A stretch of DNA of 64,000 nt from Candidatus Bathyarchaeota archaeon (GTDB taxonomy: Archaea > Thermoproteota > CALKCG01 > B24). Where the stretch lies: NCBI GenBank assembly GCA_018396755.1, contig JAGTQM010000003.1, forward strand, positions 62,001 to 126,000, written 5' to 3'. This document shows, piece by piece, positions 18,820 to 27,425 of the stretch. Both the position numbers and the translations under genes were made by a program. The notes under the pieces are model-generated. The model was given only the letters and a program-made list of their open reading frames with translations, did not search any database and had not been told where the DNA came from. How positions within the stretch are numbered: position 1 is the first letter of the stretch; every line of letters starts with the position of its first letter.

Positions 18820-19122
18820 GTGATAGATGTGCCTCAGAAGAAAAGCATTACCGCTAAAGATATTAGACATTTGGCTTGGCTGGCTAAGCTCGATCTATCT
18901 AAAAAAGAGGAGGAGACCTTTAGAAGTCAACTTTCGAAGATTCTAGAGTACTTTAGCAAGATTGATGAGGCTAATACCGAGGGTCTCCCACCTACGTTTC
19001 ACGTAGTTGAGCAGTACAACATCTTCAGAGAAGATGAACCGTGCCAATTCCCTTCAGATCTTGTGCTTCAGAATCCCCCTAAGAAGAAGGGTAGGTTTAT
19101 AAAAGCCGCGAGGATCGTATAA
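18820..19122 (+). CDS. gatC: Asp/Glu-tRNA(Asn/Gln) amidotransferase subunit C
   Basis: This 100-aa belt-like subunit holds GatA and GatB together. The family signature is visible: AKDIRHLAWLAKLDLSKKEEETF, then LSKILEYFSKIDEANTEGLPPT, and a tail ending in GRFIKAARIV. It starts at GTG 3 bp after aspS and ends 2 bp before gatA, so co-translation is very likely. Confidence 0.93.
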   Translation: MIDVPQKKSITAKDIRHLAWLAKLDLSKKEEETFRSQLSKILEYFSKIDEANTEGLPPTFHVVEQYNIFREDEPCQFPSDLVLQNPPKKKGRFIKAARIV

Positions 19123-19124
19123 CG

Positions 19125-20588
19125 TTGAGGCCTCTATATAATTCGGCTGAACGTATAGCTTCCGCCGTTGAAAACGGAGAAATATCAGCTATAGAACTTT
19201 TAGATGAAATCTTTGAGAGAATAAAAGCGGTAGAACCTAAGATAAACGCATTCATAACACTTGCTGAAGATAAAGCGTATGAAAAAGCTAAAGACATAGA
19301 CCAGCGTGTAAGAAAAGGACTGAAAGTAGGTAGACTTGCAGGTGTCGTAGTAGCTGTTAAAGACAACATATGTGTAAAGAATGTTGAAACTACTTGCGGC
19401 TCAAAAATTCTTAAAGGATATTTTCCAAGCTATAATGCTACGGTGATTGAGAAGTTAGACATGGAAGATGCTGTCATCATAGGTAAAACAAACATGGATG
19501 AATTCGCTATGGGCTCTACTACGGAATTCAGCGCCTACAAAACTACTAGAAACCCATATGATTTAGAGAGGGTTCCAGGCGGCTCCTCTGGAGGTAGTGC
19601 TGCAGCCGTGGCGTCAGGTGAAGCTTTACTAGCACTTGGATCTGATACAGGCGGCTCCATAAGATGCCCAGCAGCCTTCTGCGGCGTAGTCGGCTTAAAG
19701 CCGACATACGGCCTTGTCAGTAGATATGGGCTTATCGCATATGCCAATAGTTTAGAGCAGATAGGACCAATCGCTAGAAACGTTAGGGATTGCGCTCTCT
19801 CCTTAAGCGTTATAGCTGGTTATGATCCTAGGGATAGTACATCGCTTACGGTTCAACCTAAGGACTATCTTGAGGATTTGAATGCCACCTACGATCTTAA
19901 AGGTGTACGTGTAGGCATAATTAAAGAGTTTCTAGCTGAGGGCGTTCAGGAAAGTGTTGCTAGTAAGGTTTTAGATACAATATACAGTTTAGAAGAGCTG
20001 GATGCATCTATAGGTGAGATTTCCCTCGAAAGTTTAGAGTATGCCTTAGCAGCGTATTACGTAATAGCTATGTCTGAAGCTAGTTCAAACTTGGCTAGAT
20101 ACGATGGTTTAAGATACGGTCTTAGAGTTTCAGACCAAGGTTTAAACTGGGGTAGAGCTTACGCTAAAAATAGACGTTTGGGCTTTGGTGAAGAAGTGAA
20201 GCGTAGAATAATTCTAGGTACATTTGCACTATCTGCTGGATACTATGAAGCATATTATTTGAAAGCGTTAAAAGTTAGAACACTAGTACTGATGGATTTT
20301 CAGAGGGCTTTCAAAGAATTTGACGTGTTAGCTGGGCCATCAATGCCTACGGTTGCTTTTAAAATAGGTGAGAAGATGGAAGATCCACTTGAACTCTACA
20401 TGTGCGATGTAAACACGGTGCCTGCTAATTTAGCAGGTTTACCAGCCATATCTATACCGTGCGGTTTATCTGAAGGTCTACCAGTTGGACTGCAGCTTAT
20501 CGCACCTCCTATGGAGGAAAGCCGATTGTTTAAAGTTTCACATTCCTGTGAAAGTTTAGGTAAATGGAGTTTTACATTAAAACCTTAA
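19125..20588 (+). CDS. gatA: Asp/Glu-tRNA(Asn/Gln) amidotransferase subunit A
   Basis: This 487-aa amidase-signature enzyme releases ammonia from glutamine. The Lys of the Ser-cisSer-Lys triad lies in VAVKDNI near residue 76. The Gly/Ser-rich core reads PGGSSGGSAAAVASGEALL and is followed by GSDTGGSIRCPA, which supply the two catalytic serines. The C-terminus has PANLAGLPAISIPCG. The start is TTG. Together with GatC and GatB it amidates Asp-tRNA(Asn) made by the neighbouring AspRS. The gene is followed by about 450 bp without a clear ORF before gatB. Confidence 0.95.
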   Translation: MRPLYNSAERIASAVENGEISAIELLDEIFERIKAVEPKINAFITLAEDKAYEKAKDIDQRVRKGLKVGRLAGVVVAVKDNICVKNVETTCGSKILKGYFPSYNATVIEKLDMEDAVIIGKTNMDEFAMGSTTEFSAYKTTRNPYDLERVPGGSSGGSAAAVASGEALLALGSDTGGSIRCPAAFCGVVGLKPTYGLVSRYGLIAYANSLEQIGPIARNVRDCALSLSVIAGYDPRDSTSLTVQPKDYLEDLNATYDLKGVRVGIIKEFLAEGVQESVASKVLDTIYSLEELDASIGEISLESLEYALAAYYVIAMSEASSNLARYDGLRYGLRVSDQGLNWGRAYAKNRRLGFGEEVKRRIILGTFALSAGYYEAYYLKALKVRTLVLMDFQRAFKEFDVLAGPSMPTVAFKIGEKMEDPLELYMCDVNTVPANLAGLPAISIPCGLSEGLPVGLQLIAPPMEESRLFKVSHSCESLGKWSFTLKP

Positions 20589-21039
20589 AACTGACCCCCT
20601 CTATGTTACTCTGGAAGGCACACCCATACTTAAACAGGAAGAGTGAGCTGTTTTGGAAAAAATGGGAGAAGAGGATAGGTTTAAAAACTCATGTAAAATC
20701 TATGGAAATTCGATGGAGGAAGTACAGGCGAAGCCAAGCAAGGTTGGGGCCGTTCTCCTTCGCTGTCTCTGTATGAAGTGTTAGGGGATTAGAGACATAG
20801 GTTACATTTTTAAGCTTATCCGTTTGAATGTCTATAGATGTCTGTAGGCGGAAGATGGTTTAAACGATTATTTAACCTCTGTCTAGGATAAACCTCATGA
20901 CTCTAATAGAGTTTGAGTCCTAATGTCCATCATGTGGATCATTGAATGCTGTTCAACATGATGATTCCCAGAAACTGCAAGTAGGGTATTGATATTCGGT
21001 GGAAAAAATAAATACCTGCTTTAAATCTTATAATAGCTG
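20589..21039 (+). other. gatA-gatB spacer with a candidate stem-loop
   Basis: No convincing gene is visible in these 451 bp, which split an otherwise compact operon. A nested inverted repeat lies near the middle: CATCATGT at 20928-20935 pairs with ACATGATG at 20956-20963, and inside it TTGAA (20942-20946) pairs with TTCAA (20952-20956) around a small loop. A TATA-like TTTAAATC lies about 20 bp before the gatB ATG. The segment may hold a small RNA, an mRNA processing or termination site, or decayed sequence. Confidence 0.4.
21020..21027 (+). promoter_or_regulatory. Putative TATA box for gatB
   Basis: TTTAAATC lies about 20 bp upstream of the gatB ATG, and no ribosome-binding site is visible between them. 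This arrangement fits a leaderless transcript and suggests that gatB has its own promoter rather than depending on read-through from gatA. Confidence 0.45.
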
Positions 21040-22488
21040 ATGGCTGTTAAAACGGTTAAAATAGGTCTTGAAGTTCACTGTCAGCTTACAAGTCTTAAGA
21101 GTAAGCTCTTCTGCTCATGTCCTACGGATTATAGGGGTAAACCTCCAAATACAAATATATGTCCGGTTTGTATGGGTGAGCCTGGAACTCTGCCAGTTTT
21201 AAATAAGGAGGCTCTTAGAAGTGCTATCATGATAGCTTTAGCTTTACACTCGGATATTTCAAGGTTTACGTATTTTACACGTAAAAACTACTTCTATCCA
21301 GATATGGCTAAAAACTTCCAAATATCTCAGTATGACGGTGTTGGCGGTGCTCCTCTAGCTAAAGGAGGATACGTTGTTTTAAACAACGGTAAAACCGTCA
21401 GGATCAGACGGATACAGCTTGAGGAAGACCCTGCTAGGCTCATTTACGAGGGGTCCATAGATACTGCTCCCTCGGCACTTGTAGACTATAATAGACATGG
21501 GATTGCGCTCGTTGAGATAGTTACGGAACCAGACATGTCTTCACCTGAGGAGGCTAGGCTTTTCCTTCAAAAGTTGAGGTCGATACTTGAGCATTTAGGT
21601 GTATTCGATGGTGAGCTTGAAGGTGCTATGAGATGCGATGCAAATATTTCCCTTGAAGGTGGTGTTAGAGTTGAAATTAAAAACATCTCTTCCTATAAGG
21701 AAGTTGAACGTGCTTTAATGTTTGAAATTACGAGGCAGAGCAATCTACTGTCAAGAGGCATTAAAATAGCTAGGGAAACGAGGTTTTGGGATGAACGTAG
21801 GAGAATAACCGTTTCTCTCAGAACCAAGGAGACTGAGGAAGATTACAGGTACTTTCCGGAGCCAGACTTGCCACCTATAGTTTTGACCGATGAGTTTCTA
21901 GATGATGTAAAACGTAAACTTCCCATGCTTCCAGATGAGAGAAGACGCGTATTCGTAGAGAAATATGGTGTTTCAGAGCAGAATGCCGACGTTCTCGTAA
22001 GTGATAAGGCTTTAGCCGACTTCTTTGAGAAGTGTCTTAAACACTATGATAAGGCTCAAGAGCTTAGCTCCCTTCTTGTTGGAGATTTTCTAGCGCAATT
22101 GCATAGTTTAAACATGTCTATTAGAGACGTTAAAGTTAGTCCAAGCCAAATAGCTAAGCTTCTAAAGCTTCTCGACGATAAGGTATTGACTGGGCTTTCC
22201 GCTAAAACTGTTCTAAGGGAAATGATAGCTACGGGTGAAGACCCTGAATCTATAATTCAGAAGAAAGAGCTTCATCGAATAAGTAGTAGAGATATGCTCA
22301 CTGAGCTTGTTGATCAGGTTTTTACCATGAATCCGAAGGCTGTTGAAGATGCTCTCGTAAATGAGAAAGCTATTCATTTTTTAGTCGGTCAAGTTATGCG
22401 TATGACACGCGGTAAAGCCGATCCAACTCTTGTCCGTGAAATTGTTGAAGAGAAGCTTGGAAAAATTGAACCCAATAGGGTAGGTTGA
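21040..22488 (+). CDS. gatB: Asp/Glu-tRNA(Asn/Gln) amidotransferase subunit B
   Basis: This 482-aa kinase-like subunit activates the tRNA-bound carboxylate. It opens with VKIGLEVHCQLTS, the universal GatB N-terminus. Then come FCSCPTDY...NICPVCMG with zinc cysteines, PDMAKNFQISQYD, and the ISLRTKETEEDYRYFPEPDLPP-type stretch. The C-terminal helical plus YqeY-like tail is present (KADPTLVREIVEEKL). It is GatB rather than archaeal GatE by length and motifs. It completes the AspRS-GatCAB set in this locus. Confidence 0.95.
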   Translation: MAVKTVKIGLEVHCQLTSLKSKLFCSCPTDYRGKPPNTNICPVCMGEPGTLPVLNKEALRSAIMIALALHSDISRFTYFTRKNYFYPDMAKNFQISQYDGVGGAPLAKGGYVVLNNGKTVRIRRIQLEEDPARLIYEGSIDTAPSALVDYNRHGIALVEIVTEPDMSSPEEARLFLQKLRSILEHLGVFDGELEGAMRCDANISLEGGVRVEIKNISSYKEVERALMFEITRQSNLLSRGIKIARETRFWDERRRITVSLRTKETEEDYRYFPEPDLPPIVLTDEFLDDVKRKLPMLPDERRRVFVEKYGVSEQNADVLVSDKALADFFEKCLKHYDKAQELSSLLVGDFLAQLHSLNMSIRDVKVSPSQIAKLLKLLDDKVLTGLSAKTVLREMIATGEDPESIIQKKELHRISSRDMLTELVDQVFTMNPKAVEDALVNEKAIHFLVGQVMRMTRGKADPTLVREIVEEKLGKIEPNRVG

Positions 22489-22504
22489 AGTTTTCCCCGT
22501 TCTC

Positions 22505-23071
22505 CTAAATGTTTTTTACTTCGTGTTTAAACCCTAGAGCTTCTAATGCTTCTTGGGTTGAATTTGCCATTAGAAAAACACGTAGTATTTTCAAGGCTAC
22601 TTTAAAGTTCTTCCTTTTACCGCATGGGGTTTCAATGAGGATGGGTATGTTGAGGTTGAGTTTAGCCTTTAGAAGAGGGGATATTGAACCTATTAAAACA
22701 CCGTTTTCGATCTCTATGAGGGGAGGAACACCTTTAACGTTGATCCTGTTCAGGCTTGTTAGACTACTGTAGCTTGACAGTCTGTAACAGTGTACTTCAA
22801 CATATATGTCCGGTTTAAAGGCTTTTACGATTTTGACAAGTCTTTTACATGCTTTCGTATTTAAATAGTTTGAGCTTAAAGTCGACACGTATCTGCCCAT
22901 GTAGAGGCACGGTATGACAATAGCAGAACCGCTCTTAGGCTTACTGGTTTTAACGAGTTTCTCGAATAGTAGCTTAGTTGTACGGTATTCTTTACCGTGT
23001 ACTCCTCCAACAAACAACCTTAAAGGTCTGATGGGGCTACCTATACTTTTATACATTTTCAAGAGAACCAC
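22505..23071 (-). CDS. DUF2119-like protein, possible M14-fold metallo-deacylase
   Basis: This 188-aa protein resembles the archaeal DUF2119 family, known mostly from methanogens. It shows GGVHGKE near residue 22-28, YVEVHCYRL in the middle and PILIETPCG towards the end. These resemble the HxxE zinc pair, the third zinc His, and the catalytic Glu of the aspartoacylase/succinylglutamate desuccinylase branch of M14 enzymes. No signal peptide is seen. It is convergent with gatB, with 16 bp between the stops. The assignment to DUF2119 is from memory of the family pattern; the enzyme role is inference. Confidence 0.55.
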   Translation of the reverse strand: MVLLKMYKSIGSPIRPLRLFVGGVHGKEYRTTKLLFEKLVKTSKPKSGSAIVIPCLYMGRYVSTLSSNYLNTKACKRLVKIVKAFKPDIYVEVHCYRLSSYSSLTSLNRINVKGVPPLIEIENGVLIGSISPLLKAKLNLNIPILIETPCGKRKNFKVALKILRVFLMANSTQEALEALGFKHEVKNI

Positions 23072-23151
23072 CTATTTATCGTCTAATTTTTCCTCATGCT
23101 AGGTTCAAACTATCCTAGAAATTTTAAAATTCAAAGATATATTACTTAGGA

Positions 23152-24141
23152 TTGGGACTTATCTTGATAATCGTGGCGGTTGATGGTGGTAAGACAAAAA
23201 CGTCATGTGTAGTGTTCAATGAAAAGGGTGAAGTTATATCTACATCTTCATCTGGACCTAGTGGGCTGCTTCTTCCAAGCGATACGGTTAAGAAAAATAT
23301 ATGGGCTGCTGTATCAAACTCTCTATCTCAGGCTGGGCTATGTATAGAAGACATAAACGTTCTTTCCATAGGCTTAGCAGACATCGATACTAAACGCGAT
23401 ATTGAAAGAGCATCTTCGCTGATCAAAGAGCTTCCAATACCTGGTTCTGTCGTCACAGTAATTGAACATGATGCTGTCGTAGCCTACTATGCTGTAACAT
23501 ATGGGGCTCCTGGTGTAGCGGTTATAGCTGGGACAGGTAGCATAGCCTTCGGTATGAATAGGCTTGGCGAGAGAGCTAGATCAGGGGGTTGGAATTGGCT
23601 TTTCGGAGATGAAGGTAGCGGTTATTGGATAGCTAAAGAAGCTCTTCAGGCCGCTGCTAGAGCATTTGACGGCCGTGGACAGAAAACTATGCTTGTCGAT
23701 GTTTTCATGGAAAACTTTAGGATAGATGACCCGCTCGATATGCTTGAAGTCGTTTACAGAAATATGGGAAGTGATCCGTTGAGAATAGCTGATTTAGCGG
23801 TTCTTGTAGATGAGGCTGCTGAAAGTGGAGATGAAGTCGCTATAGGCATCCTTGAAAAAGCTGGCGTTGAGTTGGCTCTCGCATGCTATTCTACGGCTTC
23901 AAAACTCAATATTATTGATGAATATATGGTGGTTGGAACTGTTGGAAGCGTATTTAAATCTAAAATAGTTAGAGACGTCTTCTACAGTTGGCTTGAACGT
24001 AGACTTAAGAAGGCTGAGTTTAAACAACCCCTCATAGGTTTTCAGCCAATCATAGGTTCCGCGGTGATCGGGTTTAGAAAGCTCGGTTTTAAAAATATTG
24101 AAGAGAGAATTGAAAAGCTTAAGAAGCACTTGAAAGCTTAA
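23152..24141 (+). CDS. BadF/BadG family ATPase, N-acetylglucosamine kinase-like
   Basis: This 329-aa ASKHA-fold protein has the phosphate-1 loop VAVDGGKTKTSCVVF at the start, the phosphate-2/adenosine region VIAGTGSIAFG, and GGWNWLFGDEGSGYWI, the pattern shared with eukaryotic GlcNAc kinase and bacterial glucosamine kinases. The 2-hydroxyacyl-CoA dehydratase activators of the same superfamily carry a CxxC iron-sulfur site that is absent here, which favours a sugar kinase. TTG at 23152 is used; a second TTG at 23164 is an alternative. With nagB (30098), the SIS protein (13602) and the PIG-L protein it suggests amino-sugar turnover. Confidence 0.75.
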   Translation: MGLILIIVAVDGGKTKTSCVVFNEKGEVISTSSSGPSGLLLPSDTVKKNIWAAVSNSLSQAGLCIEDINVLSIGLADIDTKRDIERASSLIKELPIPGSVVTVIEHDAVVAYYAVTYGAPGVAVIAGTGSIAFGMNRLGERARSGGWNWLFGDEGSGYWIAKEALQAAARAFDGRGQKTMLVDVFMENFRIDDPLDMLEVVYRNMGSDPLRIADLAVLVDEAAESGDEVAIGILEKAGVELALACYSTASKLNIIDEYMVVGTVGSVFKSKIVRDVFYSWLERRLKKAEFKQPLIGFQPIIGSAVIGFRKLGFKNIEERIEKLKKHLKA

Positions 24142-24175
24142 CTTTCAACTTTATTTTGAATCTTCTTTCTAAACG

Positions 24176-24994
24176 TTAGAACCATCCCAGTGTGCCGTCT
24201 TTTCTAACTCTATCTAAACTCCATCTAAAAGTCTTATAGCCAATTGGAAGTAGTAATACGCCAAAAATGGCTCCCTTTAGGAAATCTAGCTGAGTTGTTG
24301 GATCTAACATGTATGCGGCTTTAAGCATGGATAGCCTCCACAGATGGTAAACCCACGTTTGAGGCAGAAACCAAGATACTATGGAGATGCCTGGTATAAA
24401 GCTATCTAGAAATTGAACTGGGAAAGATATACCAGCGAGAAGCTGCTGTAAAACGTTTATAGTCCATGTTATCGGGTCTGTAGACTTCGTAACCAGTCTG
24501 AAGCCCGTACTTATCATGGATAGTCCAAGTAGTATCATAGCGGATATCATGAATGATAAAAATGTTGAAAACCAGTCTATTCTAAGTTTTACTCCAAATA
24601 GCAGTATTCCAACCATTATCTGAGGTATGAATGTCATGACTGAGAAAATATATGGCCAGGCTATTCGTCCTATGACGAATATAGGTATTGGTATACCCGT
24701 CATTATTATGCTTTCTAAACTCCAAGGATTGAGATGCCTCTCCAATGCTTGAGATATGGGCATAACTAGGTTTCCTATAACCAACCCCACTACTAAGAAG
24801 GATATGTAGTCTGTATCGTACTCGGGGACAGGTCTATTTCTATATATAGCGTTAATAGACCAGCTTAAAATCCCGATGGCTATTGTTATAAGCTGAGTTG
24901 TCACCTGCATCTTATACGTTTTCCACCCTCTGAAGTCTCTCTCTGCAAAAGCCAAGATCTGCCTTATACTAGTAACTAGGTCGATCCTCTGCAT
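24176..24994 (-). CDS. ABC-2 type transporter permease
   Basis: This 272-aa protein has six predicted membrane helices spread over the whole length, the layout of an ABC-2 export permease. It lies 4 bp downstream of the ATPase gene on the same strand, so the two form one exporter. The cargo (drug, lipid or glycan) cannot be read from the sequence. Confidence 0.8.
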   Translation of the reverse strand: MQRIDLVTSIRQILAFAERDFRGWKTYKMQVTTQLITIAIGILSWSINAIYRNRPVPEYDTDYISFLVVGLVIGNLVMPISQALERHLNPWSLESIIMTGIPIPIFVIGRIAWPYIFSVMTFIPQIMVGILLFGVKLRIDWFSTFLSFMISAMILLGLSMISTGFRLVTKSTDPITWTINVLQQLLAGISFPVQFLDSFIPGISIVSWFLPQTWVYHLWRLSMLKAAYMLDPTTQLDFLKGAIFGVLLLPIGYKTFRWSLDRVRKDGTLGWF

Positions 24995-24998
24995 TTTC

Positions 24999-26045
24999 TC
25001 ACCTCTTAACCAGTTTTATGAAAATCTCCTCTAAACTAGGTTCATATGTTTCCATATCTCTCACATTTAGGCAATGTTTAGCTATAAGGTTCATCATATC
25101 TAAAATTTTAAAGTTTTCATCGGTTTTAACTATTATCTTAGTCAGTGAGCCAAACTCTAGACTTACGTCTTTAACACCGTTTAAGCCTTCAAACTCATCT
25201 ATGATTCTCTTCAGTTTTCCATCAGGCTCTCCATCTAAGATGAGACTGTAGTGTTTTTCAGGGCTTACGTATCTCCTTAAGTTTTCAGTTGTATCGCATG
25301 CTATGATTTCACCTTTATTTATTATGGCTACTCTATCGCATATGGACTGTGCCTCCCACATATTATGGGTAGATATAAATATGGTCTTCCCCTCGGATTT
25401 AGCAAGTCTTCTCAATAGTTGTCTAAAATCCGTAGCCGCTGTCGGGTCTAAACCCGCTGTCGGTTCATCGAAGAGTAGTATGGGTATGTCGAGGAGAAGA
25501 GCCCGGCAGAGTTGTAGTTTACGAGCCATACCTGTGGATAGACGTTGATACATGTCATTAGATCTATCTTTTAACCCCATAAATTCTAAGAGTTCTTCAA
25601 TACGCTTCTTAGCATAGCTTCTAGGTAGCCCGTAAAGAGTCGCGTAGAATTCCAGGTTGTCTTTAAGGTTTAGCCTCCACTCAAAACCCCTGTGCTGTTC
25701 ACCTAGAACGGCTTGAAGGTTTCTTAGGACTTTACTAGACTGCTTTACGACGTTGTAGCCGTTTACGTAGGCTTCTCCGCCATCAGGTAAAACTAGGGTA
25801 CATAGAATTTTTATAAGTGTAGTTTTCCCAGCTCCATTTGGTCCTAAGAGGCCGAAAACCTCACCACGGTAAACCTTAAGGTTGACTTTATTCAGGGCTT
25901 GGATAAATCCCTTTTTCCATGTGAATATTTCTTTAAAACCTCCAACTCTACCCCAATACTCCCGATGCCTCCCACCACTAATGCCTCTAAGGCTAATAGG
26001 ATATCGTTTGACAAGGTCTACGGTCTCTATGGTTACCTCAGTCAT
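24999..26045 (-). CDS. ABC exporter ATP-binding protein (ABC-2 type)
   Basis: This 348-aa ATPase has Walker A GPNGAGKTT, signature LSTGMARKLQLCRAL, Walker B ILLFDEPTAGLDP, and the switch His in FISTHNMWEA. About 55 residues precede the nucleotide-binding domain, including an Arg/Gly-rich segment and FKEIFTWKKGFIQAL, as in a subgroup of archaeal and bacterial ABC-2 exporters. The C-terminal extension of about 100 residues is typical of DrrA/NatA-like proteins. An AGGTGA ribosome site precedes the ATG. Confidence 0.85.
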   Translation of the reverse strand: MTEVTIETVDLVKRYPISLRGISGGRHREYWGRVGGFKEIFTWKKGFIQALNKVNLKVYRGEVFGLLGPNGAGKTTLIKILCTLVLPDGGEAYVNGYNVVKQSSKVLRNLQAVLGEQHRGFEWRLNLKDNLEFYATLYGLPRSYAKKRIEELLEFMGLKDRSNDMYQRLSTGMARKLQLCRALLLDIPILLFDEPTAGLDPTAATDFRQLLRRLAKSEGKTIFISTHNMWEAQSICDRVAIINKGEIIACDTTENLRRYVSPEKHYSLILDGEPDGKLKRIIDEFEGLNGVKDVSLEFGSLTKIIVKTDENFKILDMMNLIAKHCLNVRDMETYEPSLEEIFIKLVKR

Positions 26046-26444
26046 TTCACCTATCTATATAGATTAATAACCTACTCTGGTTTAAATTTATCCCCCTCTA
26101 TTAAATAGAATAGATAAAAGATTATACTCACATCTACGTATATTAAATTTCTCTATAATCTAACAGTGCGGTTTTAGAGTTTAACTTAACTCCTTGAAAG
26201 TTCTGTTGATCGTTGTGTTTGATATTTAAAATTGAGAATACTTTAATGGATTTAATTGTTTAAAGTAAAGGTTTTCTAACGTTAGAATGGTACGTAAAAA
26301 CATTTACACTTCACTAACGGTTACTGCTCACGTTATTATCGATTTTAAATTTTTCAACTCTTAGTAGTATGCGACCTATCTTAACTTTCTTATTAATCGT
26401 TTTTAAAGAAAATTTTATATAAAACATCTTTATTTGTAATTGAA
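26046..26444. other. AT-rich divergent intergenic region
   Basis: No gene is seen in these 399 bp between the divergent ABC operon and the small gene at 26445. It carries promoter-like AAATTTAAAC near 26085-26094 for the ABC side and a TATA element for the right side. A 14-bp perfect palindrome, TTCTAACGTTAGAA, lies at 26274-26287 and could be an operator. Confidence 0.4.
26412..26423 (+). promoter_or_regulatory. Putative TATA box (leaderless) for the gene at 26445
   Basis: The AT-run TTTTATATAAAA lies about 22-33 bp before the ATG, with purines upstream as in a BRE. No ribosome-binding site is present, so transcription probably begins at or next to the start codon. Confidence 0.5.
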
Positions 26445-26810
26445 ATGATAAAAATGACAACTGAATCCACTAAAGCCACTTTAACACCGGGTGTTAAAGT
26501 ATACTATCAAGGCAAATGGGTTGATGTCTCTGAAGTTATAAGTGTAAAATACGCCAAAGTTAAACTGAGACAAGCTAGAGTTGAGCTGGCTCGTCGCATC
26601 ATTAAGGAGCTCCTTAAATCCCCGAGAAACTGCGTTAGAAGATCTGTACTGATCAATCTTAGCCGGGAAGTTGCCGGGGAAATGGGCCTTAAACGGCTTG
26701 GCTACAGATTTCTAATAACCCAAGGTATAATCGGACGGCCAGCCGGATCTAAACTCTACTACCTTACAGAAAAGGCTAAAGAACTCTACCCAGACCTCTT
26801 CCAAAGTTAA
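26445..26810 (+). CDS. Small winged-helix-like protein, function unknown
   Basis: This 121-aa basic protein is not one I can assign to a family. The central part is helical (RQARVELARRIIKELL, then RRSVLINLSREVAGEMG), and the end reads FLITQGIIGRPAGSKLYYLTEKAKEL. The last segment looks like a recognition helix followed by a wing and the LTEKAKEL pattern common at the ends of winged-helix domains. The N-terminus has GVKVYYQGKWVDVSEV, which may be a short beta segment. It could be an archaeal transcription or nucleoid factor, which is an inference. A second ATG at 26454 is an alternative start. Confidence 0.55.
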   Translation: MIKMTTESTKATLTPGVKVYYQGKWVDVSEVISVKYAKVKLRQARVELARRIIKELLKSPRNCVRRSVLINLSREVAGEMGLKRLGYRFLITQGIIGRPAGSKLYYLTEKAKELYPDLFQS

Positions 26811-27056
26811 ATATAGGCTTCTCCGCCCTCATTTTTATTTTCTTCCCCTTTAAAATACTCCGTATAAAGTGTCTTAGCTTTTCTTCTAGGAAAGTTTTGA
26901 AATTCTAATCCTCAAAATTATGGTGGGGTCTTTCACATGGAGCTTATTAATTTGAGGATGACGGTTTACGATGTTGAAAATAAAAGGATTTTCGACTTAA
27001 AACCCGCTTAGGAATATTGATTAAGTTAGTATTTTTTCAAGGTAATCAGTAGGTTA

Positions 27057-27425
27057 TTAGAAAGCTGCACGTATTCGCTCGTAAAGTTCCTCTTTACCAG
27101 GGACACTTGTTACAAAGGCTATTTTACCATTTATAGCTATTATAGGTATTAGGCTCCGCATGACTTGAGGCCCGAGACCCATTTCAACAACCCTCTTCTT
27201 CCCGCTTGCCTCAAGTATTTCAGCCAACCTCTTCTGTGTTTCCAAAAGCTTCTCTCCATATTCGGCTACACGTATTTCTACACGTTCGCCGAAATCCTTC
27301 TTAGTTTCTCGTAAGAGTGCAAAAAGCTTCTCATTTTCCTCTCTTCTACGTCCACAGCCGCAAAGCCCTGTTGGGAAAACCTCTAAAAGCACTTGGACCA
27401 TATTTTCACCCTTTACGTGAACCAT
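27057..27425 (-). CDS. Thioredoxin-fold-like protein with CxC motif, partner of the ArsA-like ATPase
   Basis: This 122-aa protein carries CGCGRRREEN near residue 22, i.e. a CxC in the place of a thioredoxin CxxC. Later PIIAINGKIAFVTSVPGKEEL resembles the cis-Pro strand and the final helix of small thioredoxin-like or glutaredoxin-like proteins. The reading frame overlaps the end of the ArsA-like gene by 20 bp. A shorter start at the Met in ENMVQVLLEVFPTG would reduce or remove the overlap. A role as metal or thiol chaperone for the ATPase, by analogy with ArsD, is an inference. Confidence 0.55.
   Translation of the reverse strand: MVHVKGENMVQVLLEVFPTGLCGCGRRREENEKLFALLRETKKDFGERVEIRVAEYGEKLLETQKRLAEILEASGKKRVVEMGLGPQVMRSLIPIIAINGKIAFVTSVPGKEELYERIRAAF

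Noticed and set aside
20564..20776. Open frame of 70 codons overlapping the gatA end
   Set aside because: It starts within gatA in another frame, is Lys/Arg/Trp-rich without motif, and has no ribosome site.
20951..20985. C/D-box guide RNA around the ATGATGA near 20958
   Set aside because: A C-box-like sequence is present but no correctly spaced CTGA boxes follow; an inverted repeat explains the site better.
26937..27011. A 24-codon ORF between 26810 and 27057
   Set aside because: It is very short, lacks a convincing ribosome site and matches nothing recognisable; it could be a fragment but there is not enough to support a gene.
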